The notes: generated by a model from the sequence alone, not told the origin. A stretch of 36,639 nucleotides of DNA from Paracoccaceae bacterium (GCA_026709265.1 JAPOTI010000009.1:1-36639), one strand, 5' to 3'; positions 9,741 through 18,853 are shown, numbered from the stretch's first letter. Numbers and translations: made by a program.

Positions 9741-9769
9741 TTGAAATTTGATATATTCAATCATATGAT
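9741..9769 (+). promoter_or_regulatory. Sigma-70-like promoter overlapped by palindromic operator
   Basis: TTGAAA at 9741-9746 and TATGAT at 9764-9769 are separated by 17 bases, close to consensus. The -10 is the right half of an ATCATATGAT palindrome (9760-9769), so a repressor bound there would block polymerase. Transcription should start near 9776, about 18 bases before the ATG of the toxin-like gene. Confidence 0.7.
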
Positions 9770-9793
9770 GGGAGTTTCCGAGATCACTGACCA

Positions 9794-10153
9794 ATGACTG
9801 TGGTAAAAGACCCGATCCGGAGACAATTGGTAATACTTGCGCGAAGGAGCAAATCCCGTACCACGGCATTCAGCAGAGAGATTCCAACAGACTGGCGTCC
9901 AAGTCAGGTCAGGAATCCAAACGATGTGCTCGACACCCACTTTACAGATGCCTCTGCGTGGGAACTTATTGCCACAATGCTTGAAAAGGGACATCTGATT
10001 GAGGAAGTGACACTACACAAGCCAAGAGGGGCAACGGGGTACGTGATGCAGATCGACCTCGATCCGCGTCAAGCACAGTTGTATGTCAAGTTGCAGTTGG
10101 GATCGGGAAAGATCATCGGGTGCAGTTTTCACTATTCTGAATGGAACGATTGA
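9794..10153 (+). CDS. Predicted MqsR-like toxin
   Basis: A 119-residue basic protein. I assign it mainly by context and fold-like pattern: a helix AWELIATMLEKGHLIEEV followed by alternating strands ending in YVKLQLGSGKIIGCSFHYSE, resembling the C-terminal sheet of MqsR/RelE-like ribonuclease toxins. It is followed 12 bases downstream by an antitoxin with the zinc-ribbon plus HTH plan of MqsA. In mqsRA the toxin gene also comes first. MqsR toxins cleave mRNA at GCU sites; whether this one does is unknown. The Shine-Dalgarno is weak. Alternatives are a DUF4258-type protein of unknown activity or a HigB-like toxin. It lies directly behind a strong promoter with operator palindromes. Confidence 0.6.
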   Translation: MTVVKDPIRRQLVILARRSKSRTTAFSREIPTDWRPSQVRNPNDVLDTHFTDASAWELIATMLEKGHLIEEVTLHKPRGATGYVMQIDLDPRQAQLYVKLQLGSGKIIGCSFHYSEWND

Positions 10154-10165
10154 GGGAGTCGGGAG

Positions 10166-10750
10166 ATGAATCCTGGAGACTTAAACACACAAAAGCAAGA
10201 TTCCGCACAGTTCCGATTGCGCGTTGTGCAGGTGCCCCTGTCATGCCCCATGTGTGGTGCGGAAGACATCATGACCGCGTGGCACCTTCACACATTTGAA
10301 TACGGGACTGGAGAGACAGCTGCCAATTTGCAGGCGCGAGTTCCCGTGCGTCGGTGCCACACGTGTGACTTCGAATATCTGGATGAGGAAGCTGAACGAC
10401 TGAAGCAGCGTGCAATCTGTGATCATCTTGGCGTTCTTGCACCTGAAGACATTCGGAAAATTAGAGAGAACAAGGGGATGACAAGGGCAGCATTTGCTGA
10501 TGTGAGTGGGTTTGGCGAAGCCTCTTTGAATCGTTGGGAAAACGGCCTTTCAATTCAGAATCAATCTAACGACCGATACCTTCGACTGCTTGCGTCTCCA
10601 GAGATTGTGGCACACTTGCGAGAGTTAACATCCAAGCAGGGACCCAAAACGCGCACGGCGGGTGCTGCGGCAAGACGATTTCGGTGTGTCGAAATGAACG
10701 AGGTTATGGAGAAGGAACAGAAGGCTTTTCGCTTGCGTCTGGTTGCCTAA
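10166..10750 (+). CDS. MqsA/YgiT-type zinc-finger HTH antitoxin
   Basis: A 194-residue protein with a YgiT-type zinc site (C27, C30, C64, C67; CPMC and CHTC) followed by an Xre-type helix-turn-helix at about 93-145, including RKIRENKGMTRAAFADVSGF and NRWENG. This is the architecture of MqsA, which neutralises its toxin through the zinc domain and represses the operon through the HTH. The protein is longer than MqsA (about 131 residues), with a 20-residue N-terminal and a 45-residue C-terminal extension rich in Lys and Arg. A GGGAG ribosome site supports ATG 10166. The stop is 5 bases before the ATPase gene, so the three genes form one transcript. The two ATCATATGAT palindromes upstream are its likely operators. 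Confidence 0.78.
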   Translation: MNPGDLNTQKQDSAQFRLRVVQVPLSCPMCGAEDIMTAWHLHTFEYGTGETAANLQARVPVRRCHTCDFEYLDEEAERLKQRAICDHLGVLAPEDIRKIRENKGMTRAAFADVSGFGEASLNRWENGLSIQNQSNDRYLRLLASPEIVAHLRELTSKQGPKTRTAGAAARRFRCVEMNEVMEKEQKAFRLRLVA

Positions 10751-10755
10751 CGGAC

Positions 10756-12594
10756 ATGTACATCACGACGTTCTACTCCTTCAAGGGCGGTGTCGGTCGC
10801 ACGATGGCCCTCGTGAATGCAGCTGTCATTCTCGCACTTCGCGGGCGGCGTGTTCTTGTCGTGGATTTTGACATTGAGGCCCCTGGACTGGACACCTTTG
10901 ACGTTCTCCAACCGCGAGATGAAGTTCCGGGCCTTATCAACTTTGTAGCTGACTATGTGATGTCGGGGGAATCCCCAGACGTTGCTGATTACATTGGCAA
11001 CTGTCCCGACATTGGGGAAGAGGGTGGAGGATTATGGATCATGCCCTCTGGAAAAAGCGACACCTATGCTGCGACCTTGGGTCAAATCAATTGGATAGAC
11101 TTGTACAACTATAGGGATGGATATGTTCTATTCGAAGACCTTAGGAAGCAATGGTGGGAAGCCCTTCGACCGGACTATGTTCTAATCGATTCTCGCACTG
11201 GCCACACGGATTCGAGCGGGATATGTACACGACAACTGCCAGACTCCGTTATCATTCTGTTCTTTCCAAATGAACAAAACCTACGGGGTCTAACGCAAGT
11301 CGTCCGAGATATTCGAGCGGAGTCCGATGGACCGCGCGACAAGAGCATTGCCCTGCACTTTGTGATGTCCAACGTACCAGACTTGGATGATGAGGATCTG
11401 ATACTCAAGGACAAGATCTCAGCATTTAAGCAAGAGCTTGATCTCAAGCGTGATCCCATGGTCGTGCACCGTTATGACTCTCTTTCTCTTCTCAATCAGG
11501 CCGTGTTTTCGAAGGATCGTCCCAGGAGCCGTCTGACCCAAGAGTACAGTCATCTTGTACAGGAGATAATCGCGCGAAACTGGAAAGACCGGGAGGGTGC
11601 ACTCGAGTACATCCGGAGGGCAAGAGGCCATATAAGATGGCTGGAGGACAACTCGATACTCACACACGTTCAGAGCCTGGAGAAAATAGAACGAAGTCAT
11701 CAAGAAGATGGAGAAGTCCTTTACCGTTTGGCTAAGCTCAAAGAAACTGATCGTGAGTCTGAAGCCGCTGCACAACTAATCAATCAAGCGATCCACCATG
11801 GATACGATCTACCAGATGCTTATTTAATGCGTGCGCGCTTTCGCAATGAGAGCAATGAATTGATTGGTGCAGAAGAGGATGCGTGGCGAGTCTTGGATTC
11901 AAAGCATGTCACTCCCCCGATGGTCCGTGAAGCAGCTCGGATTCTTGCAGGTCTAGGTAAGAGTGAACCAGAGAGGCTTATCAAATCGAACGCAGTGTCG
12001 TCTTTGAATCTTAATGGAAAGGCACGGCTTGCTGAAACATACAACCGTTCTCGTGACCAATTGCTGATTGCGGTCGCGTTGTGGGAACCGATTGTCGCTT
12101 TCCCCGACCTTGGATCCGGTATGCGCTCAAGAAGCAGACATAATCTTGGACTGGTATATATGGGCCTTGGTCAGTGTGCCAAGGCAGCAAAACTCTTTCG
12201 GAAACCTAACTCCAAAGTTGCAGAGATGGGTATCATTGATGCTTTCAACTACGGCATGGCTTGTTGGGGCGCTGACGGAATTATACATCGGGACATATTC
12301 GAGCGAGCTGTAGAAATTGATCAATCAGACAATGATAATTTTGAGACCGCACACTATTTTCAGTGCATGGCAATTGCCTATTGGGCAACAGGGGAAATTG
12401 ACATAGCATTAGACAAAACAAGCAAATCGCAAAAATCGATTACCGACCGGAGGACAATGTCGGAGTTCAGTTGTTGGCGGTATCTGCAGGTTGACGCCGA
12501 AACATTTGAGAGCGATCTCAATGAGATACGAGAGATGATCGAAAAGAACGAGATTCGAAAACCGGCGTTCTTGGTAGAAGTAGATCCAAAATGA
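10756..12594 (+). CDS. MinD/ParA-like KGGVGR ATPase with C-terminal helical repeats
   Basis: A 612-residue protein. The N-terminal 300 residues form a deviant-Walker P-loop ATPase of the MinD/ParA class: KGGVGRTM at 10-17 (first Lys retained, usual GKT replaced by GRT), VVDFDIEAPG at 35-44 and YVLIDSRTG at 141-149. The rest is helical and contains TPR-like pairs such as ARLAETYNRSRDQLLIAVAL and SRHNLGLVYMGLGQCAKAAK, suggesting a protein-interaction scaffold. I chose ATG 10756 because the nucleotide motif then starts 10 residues in, as usual, and because it lies 5 bases after the antitoxin stop. The A+T-richer composition matches the two genes upstream and differs from the IclR cluster downstream, suggesting acquisition as a unit. 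KGGVGR ATPases often sit in accessory regions; a third toxin-antitoxin component, plasmid-type partitioning or defence sensing are all possible. Confidence 0.7.
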   Translation: MYITTFYSFKGGVGRTMALVNAAVILALRGRRVLVVDFDIEAPGLDTFDVLQPRDEVPGLINFVADYVMSGESPDVADYIGNCPDIGEEGGGLWIMPSGKSDTYAATLGQINWIDLYNYRDGYVLFEDLRKQWWEALRPDYVLIDSRTGHTDSSGICTRQLPDSVIILFFPNEQNLRGLTQVVRDIRAESDGPRDKSIALHFVMSNVPDLDDEDLILKDKISAFKQELDLKRDPMVVHRYDSLSLLNQAVFSKDRPRSRLTQEYSHLVQEIIARNWKDREGALEYIRRARGHIRWLEDNSILTHVQSLEKIERSHQEDGEVLYRLAKLKETDRESEAAAQLINQAIHHGYDLPDAYLMRARFRNESNELIGAEEDAWRVLDSKHVTPPMVREAARILAGLGKSEPERLIKSNAVSSLNLNGKARLAETYNRSRDQLLIAVALWEPIVAFPDLGSGMRSRSRHNLGLVYMGLGQCAKAAKLFRKPNSKVAEMGIIDAFNYGMACWGADGIIHRDIFERAVEIDQSDNDNFETAHYFQCMAIAYWATGEIDIALDKTSKSQKSITDRRTMSEFSCWRYLQVDAETFESDLNEIREMIEKNEIRKPAFLVEVDPK

Positions 12595-12738
12595 ACAGTT
12601 CCACCCTGTACCTCTTATGAGAGGAAGCAGGCTGAGGTTCACGTGGCCCCGGCCCTTGCTTGGGTGCTGCGCTCGCCATGCTGCCCTTTCCGGCGAAGGT
12701 GTCGGGCAGGGCGGCGGCGATGCCAGAACGTACCGGAC

Positions 12739-13512
12739 TCAACTGCTCAGGCTCGTGGCCGCGATGCTGACCGCTGGCAGGGCCGTTTTGACCAGCGATT
12801 CGGGTGTTGTGACGGTTCGGGGTGCATGCACTGAGACACCGGCGACGAATCGACCATCATGCAACACAGGGCAGGCGAGGGAAATAAAGCCGAGCGGTGC
12901 GCTTTCGGCGACAAGACCATAGCCACGACCACGACATGTTTGTACGAGGGCATAAAGCGCCTTTGTATCAAGGCTTGGCTCGGAAGTCTTTCTGGTTTCA
13001 TCAAGATAGGCTTCGATCTGTCGGTTGGTCTTTGCGGCCAACGCGCAATGGCCGCTGGCCACGGTGTGCATGGGACTGCGTCGCCCCGGCAGCGTACTTT
13101 CATAACTGCCGCGATGGCCGGGCAACCGATGCAGAAATATCATCGTCTGATCCAGTGGAAGAGACAGAGATACGTTATGCTGTACGCTTTCCCGCAGACG
13201 GACCATGTAGGGCCAAGCGGATTTGGCAAAGGCGTCGCGAGACAGGAAATAATAAAGCAGATCGAGTGTCTGCACGGTGAGGCGGTAGCGTTTGCTTTTG
13301 GGTGATTTCTCCACATAACCGGCATCGACAAGCGTTGTGGTGAGGCGTTGCAAGGTCGGGATGGGGAGGCCCGTATCCTGTGCAAGTTCGGTCAGTGACC
13401 GGGGGCCAACGGCGTCCGCGAGGCATTCGATCATGGACATTCCCCGCGCAACGGAACTGAGGAAACGCGGATCATTACGATGTGCTGGTCTGGTGGCACG
13501 GGGGTTCAGCAT
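12739..13512 (-). CDS. IclR-family transcriptional regulator (downstream copy)
   Basis: A 257-residue DNA-binding regulator with an N-terminal winged helix-turn-helix (about 17-80; LTELAQDTGLPIPTLQRL) and a C-terminal ligand-binding domain whose signature appears as GRGYGLVAESAPLGFISLA. IclR proteins bind small metabolites and act as dimers or tetramers. The gene starts 6 bases after the stop of a second IclR gene, so they are co-transcribed. Both diverge from the peptide transporter operon at 14440, which is the expected target. The ligand could be a peptide, gamma-glutamyl compound or amino acid, but the sequence does not say. Confidence 0.88.
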   Translation of the reverse strand: MLNPRATRPAHRNDPRFLSSVARGMSMIECLADAVGPRSLTELAQDTGLPIPTLQRLTTTLVDAGYVEKSPKSKRYRLTVQTLDLLYYFLSRDAFAKSAWPYMVRLRESVQHNVSLSLPLDQTMIFLHRLPGHRGSYESTLPGRRSPMHTVASGHCALAAKTNRQIEAYLDETRKTSEPSLDTKALYALVQTCRGRGYGLVAESAPLGFISLACPVLHDGRFVAGVSVHAPRTVTTPESLVKTALPAVSIAATSLSS

Positions 13513-13518
13513 CGTTCG

Positions 13519-14268
13519 TCATATCCCATATGCAGTGATGGCCTGCGCCGTGCGTTTTGCCGCTTCGCCAAAGATGCGGCGATCAGCGCGGCTATTGAAC
13601 CGCGCGACTTCGCCACCAATCATGACGGAACCAAGGACCGTCTTGCCCTGACCAAAGACGGGTGCGGCAACGGAGGCTGCACCAATGAGGACCTCCTCGA
13701 GCATCTTGGCATAACCCAAGGTCTGTGCAGTGGTGATTTCGGCGCGGATCTTATCCATATCACGCATGCTTTTGGGTGTAATAGGCGAAGGCGCGGTGGC
13801 AGCAAGGAGTTCTTCACGCATGTGATCCGGCATCGCCGACAGAATCGCGCGGCCCGAAGCCGTGTGAATCGCCGGCCATCTCCGTCCAAGAAATGAGAGG
13901 TTGAGCAGTTCGTCCCGACCTGGGATACGGGCGAGGTAGATGACGTCCGTTCCGTCCAGCACCGTCAGATCGCTGCGCACATCGAAACGGTCGGACAGAT
14001 CAACAAGATAGGGCGTCGCCACCTCGAGCAGCGCGTTGTTGCGCAGAAAACCGTAGGCCGGGCGCAGGCAGGCGGGGCCGGGTACAATTCGCACAGAATC
14101 CAGGTCGCGCTCAAGATATCCAAGGGCGGTCAGGGTGTAGATTGCACGCTGCACGGATCCGATGGCGTCTCCGGTGGCGGCAGCGATCTCCTTGACATCC
14201 ATTGCGGTGTCTGAACGCTGCAGCGCATCAAGGCAACGCAGACTCTTCAGTAAGGCCTTTGCGGTCAT
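13519..14268 (-). CDS. IclR-family transcriptional regulator (upstream copy)
   Basis: A 249-residue IclR protein with an HTH at about 3-60 (VKEIAAATGDAIGSVQRAI) and a ligand domain including AQTLGYAKMLEEVLIGAASV. It is only distantly similar to its neighbour, so the pair is not a recent tandem duplication. It is the gene nearest the divergent promoter region and lies 172 bases from the transporter start. A 22-bp inverted repeat at 14295-14316 lies just upstream of this gene and is the natural candidate operator for it or its partner. Two IclR regulators in one operon may act as hetero-oligomers or respond to different ligands. Confidence 0.9.
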   Translation of the reverse strand: MTAKALLKSLRCLDALQRSDTAMDVKEIAAATGDAIGSVQRAIYTLTALGYLERDLDSVRIVPGPACLRPAYGFLRNNALLEVATPYLVDLSDRFDVRSDLTVLDGTDVIYLARIPGRDELLNLSFLGRRWPAIHTASGRAILSAMPDHMREELLAATAPSPITPKSMRDMDKIRAEITTAQTLGYAKMLEEVLIGAASVAAPVFGQGKTVLGSVMIGGEVARFNSRADRRIFGEAAKRTAQAITAYGI

Positions 14269-14294
14269 ATTCGTCGGTTTGTTCCTTTTGCAGG

Positions 14295-14316
14295 GATTCT
14301 GCGATATGCCAGAATC
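14295..14316. promoter_or_regulatory. Inverted-repeat operator candidate (IclR)
   Basis: Perfect 7-bp arms GATTCTG and CAGAATC with an 8-bp spacer, 26 bp upstream of the first IclR gene and about 70 bp before the transporter promoter. The position in a divergent intergenic region fits autoregulation plus transporter control. Confidence 0.5.
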
Positions 14317-14362
14317 ATCGAATCATAACATCTGAACTCTTGCGATCAGCAAAAGAGTCAAA

Positions 14363-14391
14363 TTGACTTCTGTGATCGGATTGAATATCAT
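14363..14391 (+). promoter_or_regulatory. Promoter of peptide transporter operon
   Basis: TTGACT (14363-14368), 17 bases, then TATCAT (14386-14391), close to the sigma-70 consensus. The predicted leader is about 40 bases, A+T-rich, and ends in an AAGGA ribosome site just before ATG 14440. Confidence 0.55.
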
Positions 14392-14439
14392 TGAATTATG
14401 AGAAAATAAATCGCTATTCGATAAAATAAGGAAACAATT

Positions 14440-15948
14440 ATGCGATCTTCACTTCTTGCTGCTGCGATTTTTGCCGTAGCATTACCGTTTCCTGTCATGG
14501 CTGGCAGCGATGACAACAGTCTGAAAATCGCCTTTACGCGTGAAATGGACACACTGAATCCGTTTCTGAACACGACTCGGGAAGGTGTGATCCTGTCGCG
14601 TCACGTTTGGGACGGTTTGTTACACCGTGATCAGGCGACAGGTGAATATGTCGGCAATTTGGCCACGTCCTGGGCCTGGATCGATGATACCACGCTGGAG
14701 TTTACCCTCCGTGAGGGTGTGACCTTTCATAATGGAGAGCCGTTCAACGCTGATGATGTGGTCTACACGATGAATTTCGTCGCTGATCCCGAGAATGGCG
14801 TCAATCCACAGCGCAACGTCTCCTGGATCAAAGAGGCTGTCAAGATCGATGACTTCACTGTTCGTATCCTGACGGATGGCCCGTTCCCCGCGGCACTGGA
14901 ATTTCTGTCGGGACCGGTCGTGGTTCTGCCGGACACCTATTTTGCGGAAGTAGGCCCCGAGGGCATGGCGACGGCTCCAATAGGCTCCGGTCCCTACGAA
15001 GTCACCGAAAGCGTTCCGGGCGAAAGCCTGACGCTGACGCGGTTTGCGGATTATCACGCGGGCAGTCCCAAGGGAACCGCTTCCATTGATACGATCATCT
15101 GGCGCACGATCCCCGAAGCCAATACGCGCATCGCAGAGATGCTGTCGGGTGGTTTGGACTGGATCTGGCAGGTTCCCGCCGATCAGGCGGACCGTTTGGC
15201 TGCCACTGGGCGTTATAACGTGGTGAATGAGTCCACCATGCGGATCGGATATCTCTATTTCGATGCCAGTGACCGTCATGGCGAAACGCCTTTCGATGAT
15301 CTGCGCGTCCGCCAGGCAGTGTCTCACGCAGTCAACCGCCAGGCTATCGTGGATAATCTGCTCAAAGGGGCCTCGGAAGTTGTCCACTCTGCCTGTTTCC
15401 CCAGTCAGTTTGGCTGTGACACTACAGTGACCCGTTACGAATATGATCCGGAGAAGGCCAAGGCCTTGCTGGCAGAGGCGGGTTATCCTGATGGTTTCGA
15501 GATTCCGTTTGTCGCTTATCGCAACCGCGACTATGCTGAAGCGATGATGGCGGATCTGGCGAATGTGGGTATCAGGACGTCACTGGATTACAAGAAATAC
15601 GCCGCAACGCGGGATCAGATACAGGCAGGGGAAGTTCCTTTCGCCTTTATGACGTGGGGTTCATATTCGATCAACGACATTTCAGCGATCACCTCGATTT
15701 TCTTTAAAGGCGGAATCGATGACTATGCACGCGACCCGGAAGTCATCGGAGCACTTGACACGGGTGATACGGTCACTGATCCAGAGGTGCGGAGGGCGGC
15801 CTATTCACAGGCGCTCAACCGTATTGCAGACCAGGCCTACTGGTTGCCTCTGTTTTCCTACAACTCGAATTATGTGTTTGACCTGGATCTGAACTTTACA
15901 CCGACACCGGACGAGATTCCGACCTTCTACAACGCCTCTTGGCAGTGA
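14440..15948 (+). CDS. Peptide ABC transporter, family 5 solute-binding protein
   Basis: A 502-residue periplasmic binding protein of the DppA/OppA class that captures the substrate and delivers it to the permeases. It has a signal peptide with cleavage after VMA (about residue 21) and no lipobox Cys, so it should be soluble in the periplasm. Typical SBP_bac_5 segments include EMDTLNPFLNTTREG near the N-terminus, FTLREGVTFHNGEPFNADDV and DLRVRQAVSHAVNRQAI. A short Cys-containing loop (HSACFPSQFGCD) may form a disulphide. It is the first gene of a seven-gene operon that ends in a gamma-glutamyltransferase and an M20 peptidase, suggesting gamma-glutamyl peptides as cargo, by inference from context only. 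Confidence 0.92.
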   Translation: MRSSLLAAAIFAVALPFPVMAGSDDNSLKIAFTREMDTLNPFLNTTREGVILSRHVWDGLLHRDQATGEYVGNLATSWAWIDDTTLEFTLREGVTFHNGEPFNADDVVYTMNFVADPENGVNPQRNVSWIKEAVKIDDFTVRILTDGPFPAALEFLSGPVVVLPDTYFAEVGPEGMATAPIGSGPYEVTESVPGESLTLTRFADYHAGSPKGTASIDTIIWRTIPEANTRIAEMLSGGLDWIWQVPADQADRLAATGRYNVVNESTMRIGYLYFDASDRHGETPFDDLRVRQAVSHAVNRQAIVDNLLKGASEVVHSACFPSQFGCDTTVTRYEYDPEKAKALLAEAGYPDGFEIPFVAYRNRDYAEAMMADLANVGIRTSLDYKKYAATRDQIQAGEVPFAFMTWGSYSINDISAITSIFFKGGIDDYARDPEVIGALDTGDTVTDPEVRRAAYSQALNRIADQAYWLPLFSYNSNYVFDLDLNFTPTPDEIPTFYNASWQ

Positions 15949-16031
15949 GGTCAAACCGTTCTTAGTCAACTGGCTGGCCCACCGATTCGTCGGGTGGTCC
16001 AGCCGCTCCATTTATTGCGAAAGTCGATCCC

Positions 16032-16949
16032 ATGCTGCGTTTTCTGCTCACGCGGTTGGGCCTCGCCGCCCTGGTTGCCCTGACCGTATCTCTCATCAGT
16101 TTTTCGCTGTTGTTTCTGGCTGGTGATCCGGCAGTGGCTTTGGCGGGCGAGGCTGCGACAGAAGAAGACATTCAGGCGATCCGTGCACAATACGGCTTCG
16201 ACCGCCCCCTGCCCGTACAATATGTGGCATGGTTGACAGGTGCTCTGACCGGGGATTTCGGCAATAGTTACTATTTCAACACACCGGTCATTGATCTGAT
16301 TACCGAACGGCTGCCCACGACGATGCGCCTTGGTCTCGCAGGCATCTGCTTTGCGCTTCTGCTTGCCGTGCCGCTGGGTGTGATCGCTGCAATTCGACCC
16401 AACAGTCTGATCGACCGCTTTGCGCTATTCATTTCAGTGGTTGGGCAAGCAATGCCGACCTTCTGGTTCAGTCTGATCCTGATTGTCATCTTTGCTGTGG
16501 CTCTTGGCTGGGTCCCTGTCTCAGGCTCCGACACATGGCGCCACTTCATCTTGCCCACGGTCGTCCTGGGCTATTTTGCGACGCCGGGCATCATGCGCTT
16601 GACTCGTGCCGGGATGCTTGAGGTCCTGCGTGCGGATTACATTCGGACAGCCCGCGCCAAGGGCCTGCATCCGCTGAAGATTCTTTTCAAACATGCGTTG
16701 CGCAATGCAGCGATTCCTGTGGTGGGGCTGGCAGCGGTGCAGCTGGGTTTTATGCTTGGTGGCTCGATCGTGGTTGAAACCATCTTTGCTCTGAACGGTG
16801 CTGGTCTTCTCGCTTTCGAGTCGATCAACCGCAACGATTTTCCCGTGGTTCAGGCGCTGATTCTGATCTTTTCTCTCATCTACGTCATGTTGACGCTGCT
16901 GGCTGATTTGTTGAACGCCTGGTTGGATCCACGCATCCGGGTGGCGTGA
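16032..16949 (+). CDS. Peptide ABC transporter permease (DppB-like)
   Basis: A 305-residue inner-membrane permease with about six transmembrane helices and the N-terminal LLTRLGLAALVALTVSLISF helix typical of DppB/OppB proteins. The cytoplasmic coupling EAA loop is DYIRTARAKGLHPLKILFKH followed by ALRNA (about residues 202-226). It pairs with the next gene to form the membrane channel. It starts 83 bases after the binding protein, the largest gap in the operon, and stops 4 bases before the second permease. Confidence 0.92.
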   Translation: MLRFLLTRLGLAALVALTVSLISFSLLFLAGDPAVALAGEAATEEDIQAIRAQYGFDRPLPVQYVAWLTGALTGDFGNSYYFNTPVIDLITERLPTTMRLGLAGICFALLLAVPLGVIAAIRPNSLIDRFALFISVVGQAMPTFWFSLILIVIFAVALGWVPVSGSDTWRHFILPTVVLGYFATPGIMRLTRAGMLEVLRADYIRTARAKGLHPLKILFKHALRNAAIPVVGLAAVQLGFMLGGSIVVETIFALNGAGLLAFESINRNDFPVVQALILIFSLIYVMLTLLADLLNAWLDPRIRVA

Positions 16950-16953
16950 CGAT

Positions 16954-17844
16954 ATGGTCAGCAGCAGCAGATCCGAAATCAATCATACGTCGACTCCAGG
17001 CCAACAGCTGCGTCGCCGCGCGCTGCGACATTGGGGGCTCATGATTGGAAGTGCGCTGTTGGGTTTGATTGTTCTGATCGCACTTTTTGCACCGTTTATC
17101 GCGCCGCATGATCCCTATGCCCAGGACCTGACGCTGCGTTACCTGCGTGTTGCATTCATGGGCGGGACGTGGGAGCATCCCCTGGGCACTGACCATCTTG
17201 GTCGTGACTATCTCTCGCGTTTGCTCTACGGCGCACGAATCTCGTTGACAATCGGCCTTGTTGCGGCGCTGATTTCCGGGACTATCGGTACGATTTTGGG
17301 TGTTACCGCAGGATATTTCGGCGGCCGTGTTGATACAGTGGTGATGTTCATCATCACTGTTCGCTTGTCCATGCCAGTCGTCTTGGTGGCGCTGGCAGTT
17401 GTCGCGCTTTTTGGGGGATCTCTCACCGTGGTTGTGCTGGTCCTCGGCTTCCTTCTCTGGGATCAGTTTGCGGTTGTCATGCGAACCTCGACCCAGCAAA
17501 TCCGAAGTCAGGATTACGTCACATCGGCCCGGGCCCTTGGATGTTCGACCACGCGGATCATCATGACCGAGATCATGCCCAACGTGTTCAACAACATGAT
17601 CGTGGTCATCACGCTCGAGATGGCCCACGCAATCATTCTAGAAGCGGCATTGTCCTTTCTCGGGCTTGGTGTGCAGCCTCCCTTGCCGTCCTGGGGGTTG
17701 ATGATTGCCGAAGGAAAAGACATGCTTTTCTTTGAACCCTTCCTGATCACAATTCCGGGGCTCGCACTGTTTATCCTGATTTTCGCCATCAATATGCTGG
17801 GCGACGGCGTACGCGATGTGACAGCGCCGGAGAACCGAAACTGA
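16954..17844 (+). CDS. Peptide ABC transporter permease (DppC-like)
   Basis: A 296-residue permease with the DppC/OppC layout: a short cytoplasmic N-terminus, a first helix, a periplasmic loop with HPLGTDHLGRDYLSRLLYGA (a family hallmark), then five further helices. The EAA coupling loop is DYVTSARALGCSTTRIIMTE followed by IMPN. It starts 4 bases after the DppB-like stop and ends 10 bases before the first ATPase, so expression should be coupled. No unusual features. Confidence 0.92.
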   Translation: MVSSSRSEINHTSTPGQQLRRRALRHWGLMIGSALLGLIVLIALFAPFIAPHDPYAQDLTLRYLRVAFMGGTWEHPLGTDHLGRDYLSRLLYGARISLTIGLVAALISGTIGTILGVTAGYFGGRVDTVVMFIITVRLSMPVVLVALAVVALFGGSLTVVVLVLGFLLWDQFAVVMRTSTQQIRSQDYVTSARALGCSTTRIIMTEIMPNVFNNMIVVITLEMAHAIILEAALSFLGLGVQPPLPSWGLMIAEGKDMLFFEPFLITIPGLALFILIFAINMLGDGVRDVTAPENRN

Positions 17845-17854
17845 TCGGACGAAT

Positions 17855-18853
17855 ATGAACAGTTTGCTGAGTGTCAGAAACTTGCGTGTCGAGATTCCGG
17901 TCGGGGCGGGTCTGCTCAAGCCCGTACGTGGCATTTCTCTTGACCTGAACAAGGGCGAGACGCTTTGCATTGTGGGCGAGTCGGGATGCGGCAAGTCCTT
18001 GACCTCTCTGGCTTTGATGGGCCTTTTGCCCAAGGTTGCGCGGTGCAGCGGAGATCGATTGAGCTTTGGCGGGCAGGATCTCCTTGGTTTGACAGAACGC
18101 CAGATGGCCAGGCTGCGCGGGCGCGCAATCTCAATGGTCTTTCAGGAGCCGATGACCTCGCTCAACCCCGCTTATACGATTGGTGACCAGCTTATCGAGG
18201 GTATGATCCGCCATGACGGTGTGAGTCGTGCCAAGGCACGGGATCGCGCGATCTTTCTGCTCGAAAAAGTCGGTATCACCGCTGCAGCCAGTCGCTTGTC
18301 GCAGTTTCCGCATCAACTCTCAGGTGGTTTACGCCAGCGGGTCATGATCGCCATGAGTCTGATGTGCGGGCCCGATCTGATCATTGCTGATGAGCCGACC
18401 ACGGCACTTGATGTGACGATCCAGGCCAAGATATTGCGGATGATGAAAGACCTTCAGGCCGAATTGGGCATGGCGATGGTATTCATCACGCATGACCTTG
18501 GTGTGGTGGCACGAATCGCCGACAGGATCGCTGTCATGTATGCGGGTATCTTCGTCGAGACGGGCACTGCCCGGCAGATTTTTGATACCCCGACACATCC
18601 GTATACCAAGGGTCTTCTATCTTGCCTTCCGGTTCCGGGCAAGACGAAACTGGGCGCACGTCTCGGGGCGGTGCCGGGTGTTGTGCCGGCACTTATTGGC
18701 GGGGTGCAGGGGTGCGGTTTTGCCTCGCGATGCCCGTTGCGACAGGCGGCTTGCGATATCGAACCGGAGCTTTCAGAGCGGGGCGACGGGCATAGCTGTC
18801 GTTGTGTGCACGATACCCCGACACTCCGGAAAGCCGAATGGGCGACCGCATGA
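17855..18853 (+). CDS. Peptide ABC transporter ATPase (DppD/OppD-like)
   Basis: A 332-residue cytoplasmic ATPase that powers peptide import. Walker A is GESGCGKS, the signature is LSGGLRQRV and Walker B is [12 protein letters not shown]. The C-terminal oligopeptide-transporter extension [15 protein letters not shown] has the Cys pattern seen in DppD and OppD, which can hold an iron-sulphur cluster. The stop overlaps the next ATPase start (ATGA), giving tight translational coupling for a heterodimer. Confidence 0.93.
   Translation: MNSLLSVRNLRVEIPVGAGLLKPVRGISLDLNKGETLCIVGESGCGKSLTSLALMGLLPKVARCSGDRLSFGGQDLLGLTERQMARLRGRAISMVFQEPMTSLNPAYTIGDQLIEGMIRHDGVSRAKARDRAIFLLEKVGITAAASRLSQFPHQLSGGLRQRVMIAMSLMCGPDLIIADEPTTALDVTIQAKILRMMKDLQAELGMAMVFITHDLGVVARIADRIAVMYAGIFVETGTARQIFDTPTHPYTKGLLSCLPVPGKTKLGARLGAVPGVVPALIGGVQGCGFASRCPLRQAACDIEPELSERGDGHSCRCVHDTPTLRKAEWATA

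Larger units (their letters stand above)
9479..9793. other. A+T-rich control region before toxin-antitoxin operon
   Basis: No gene is visible. The right half holds the promoter and paired palindromes described separately. Composition becomes markedly A+T-rich from about 9680, marking the start of DNA unlike the Rid side. Confidence 0.6.
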
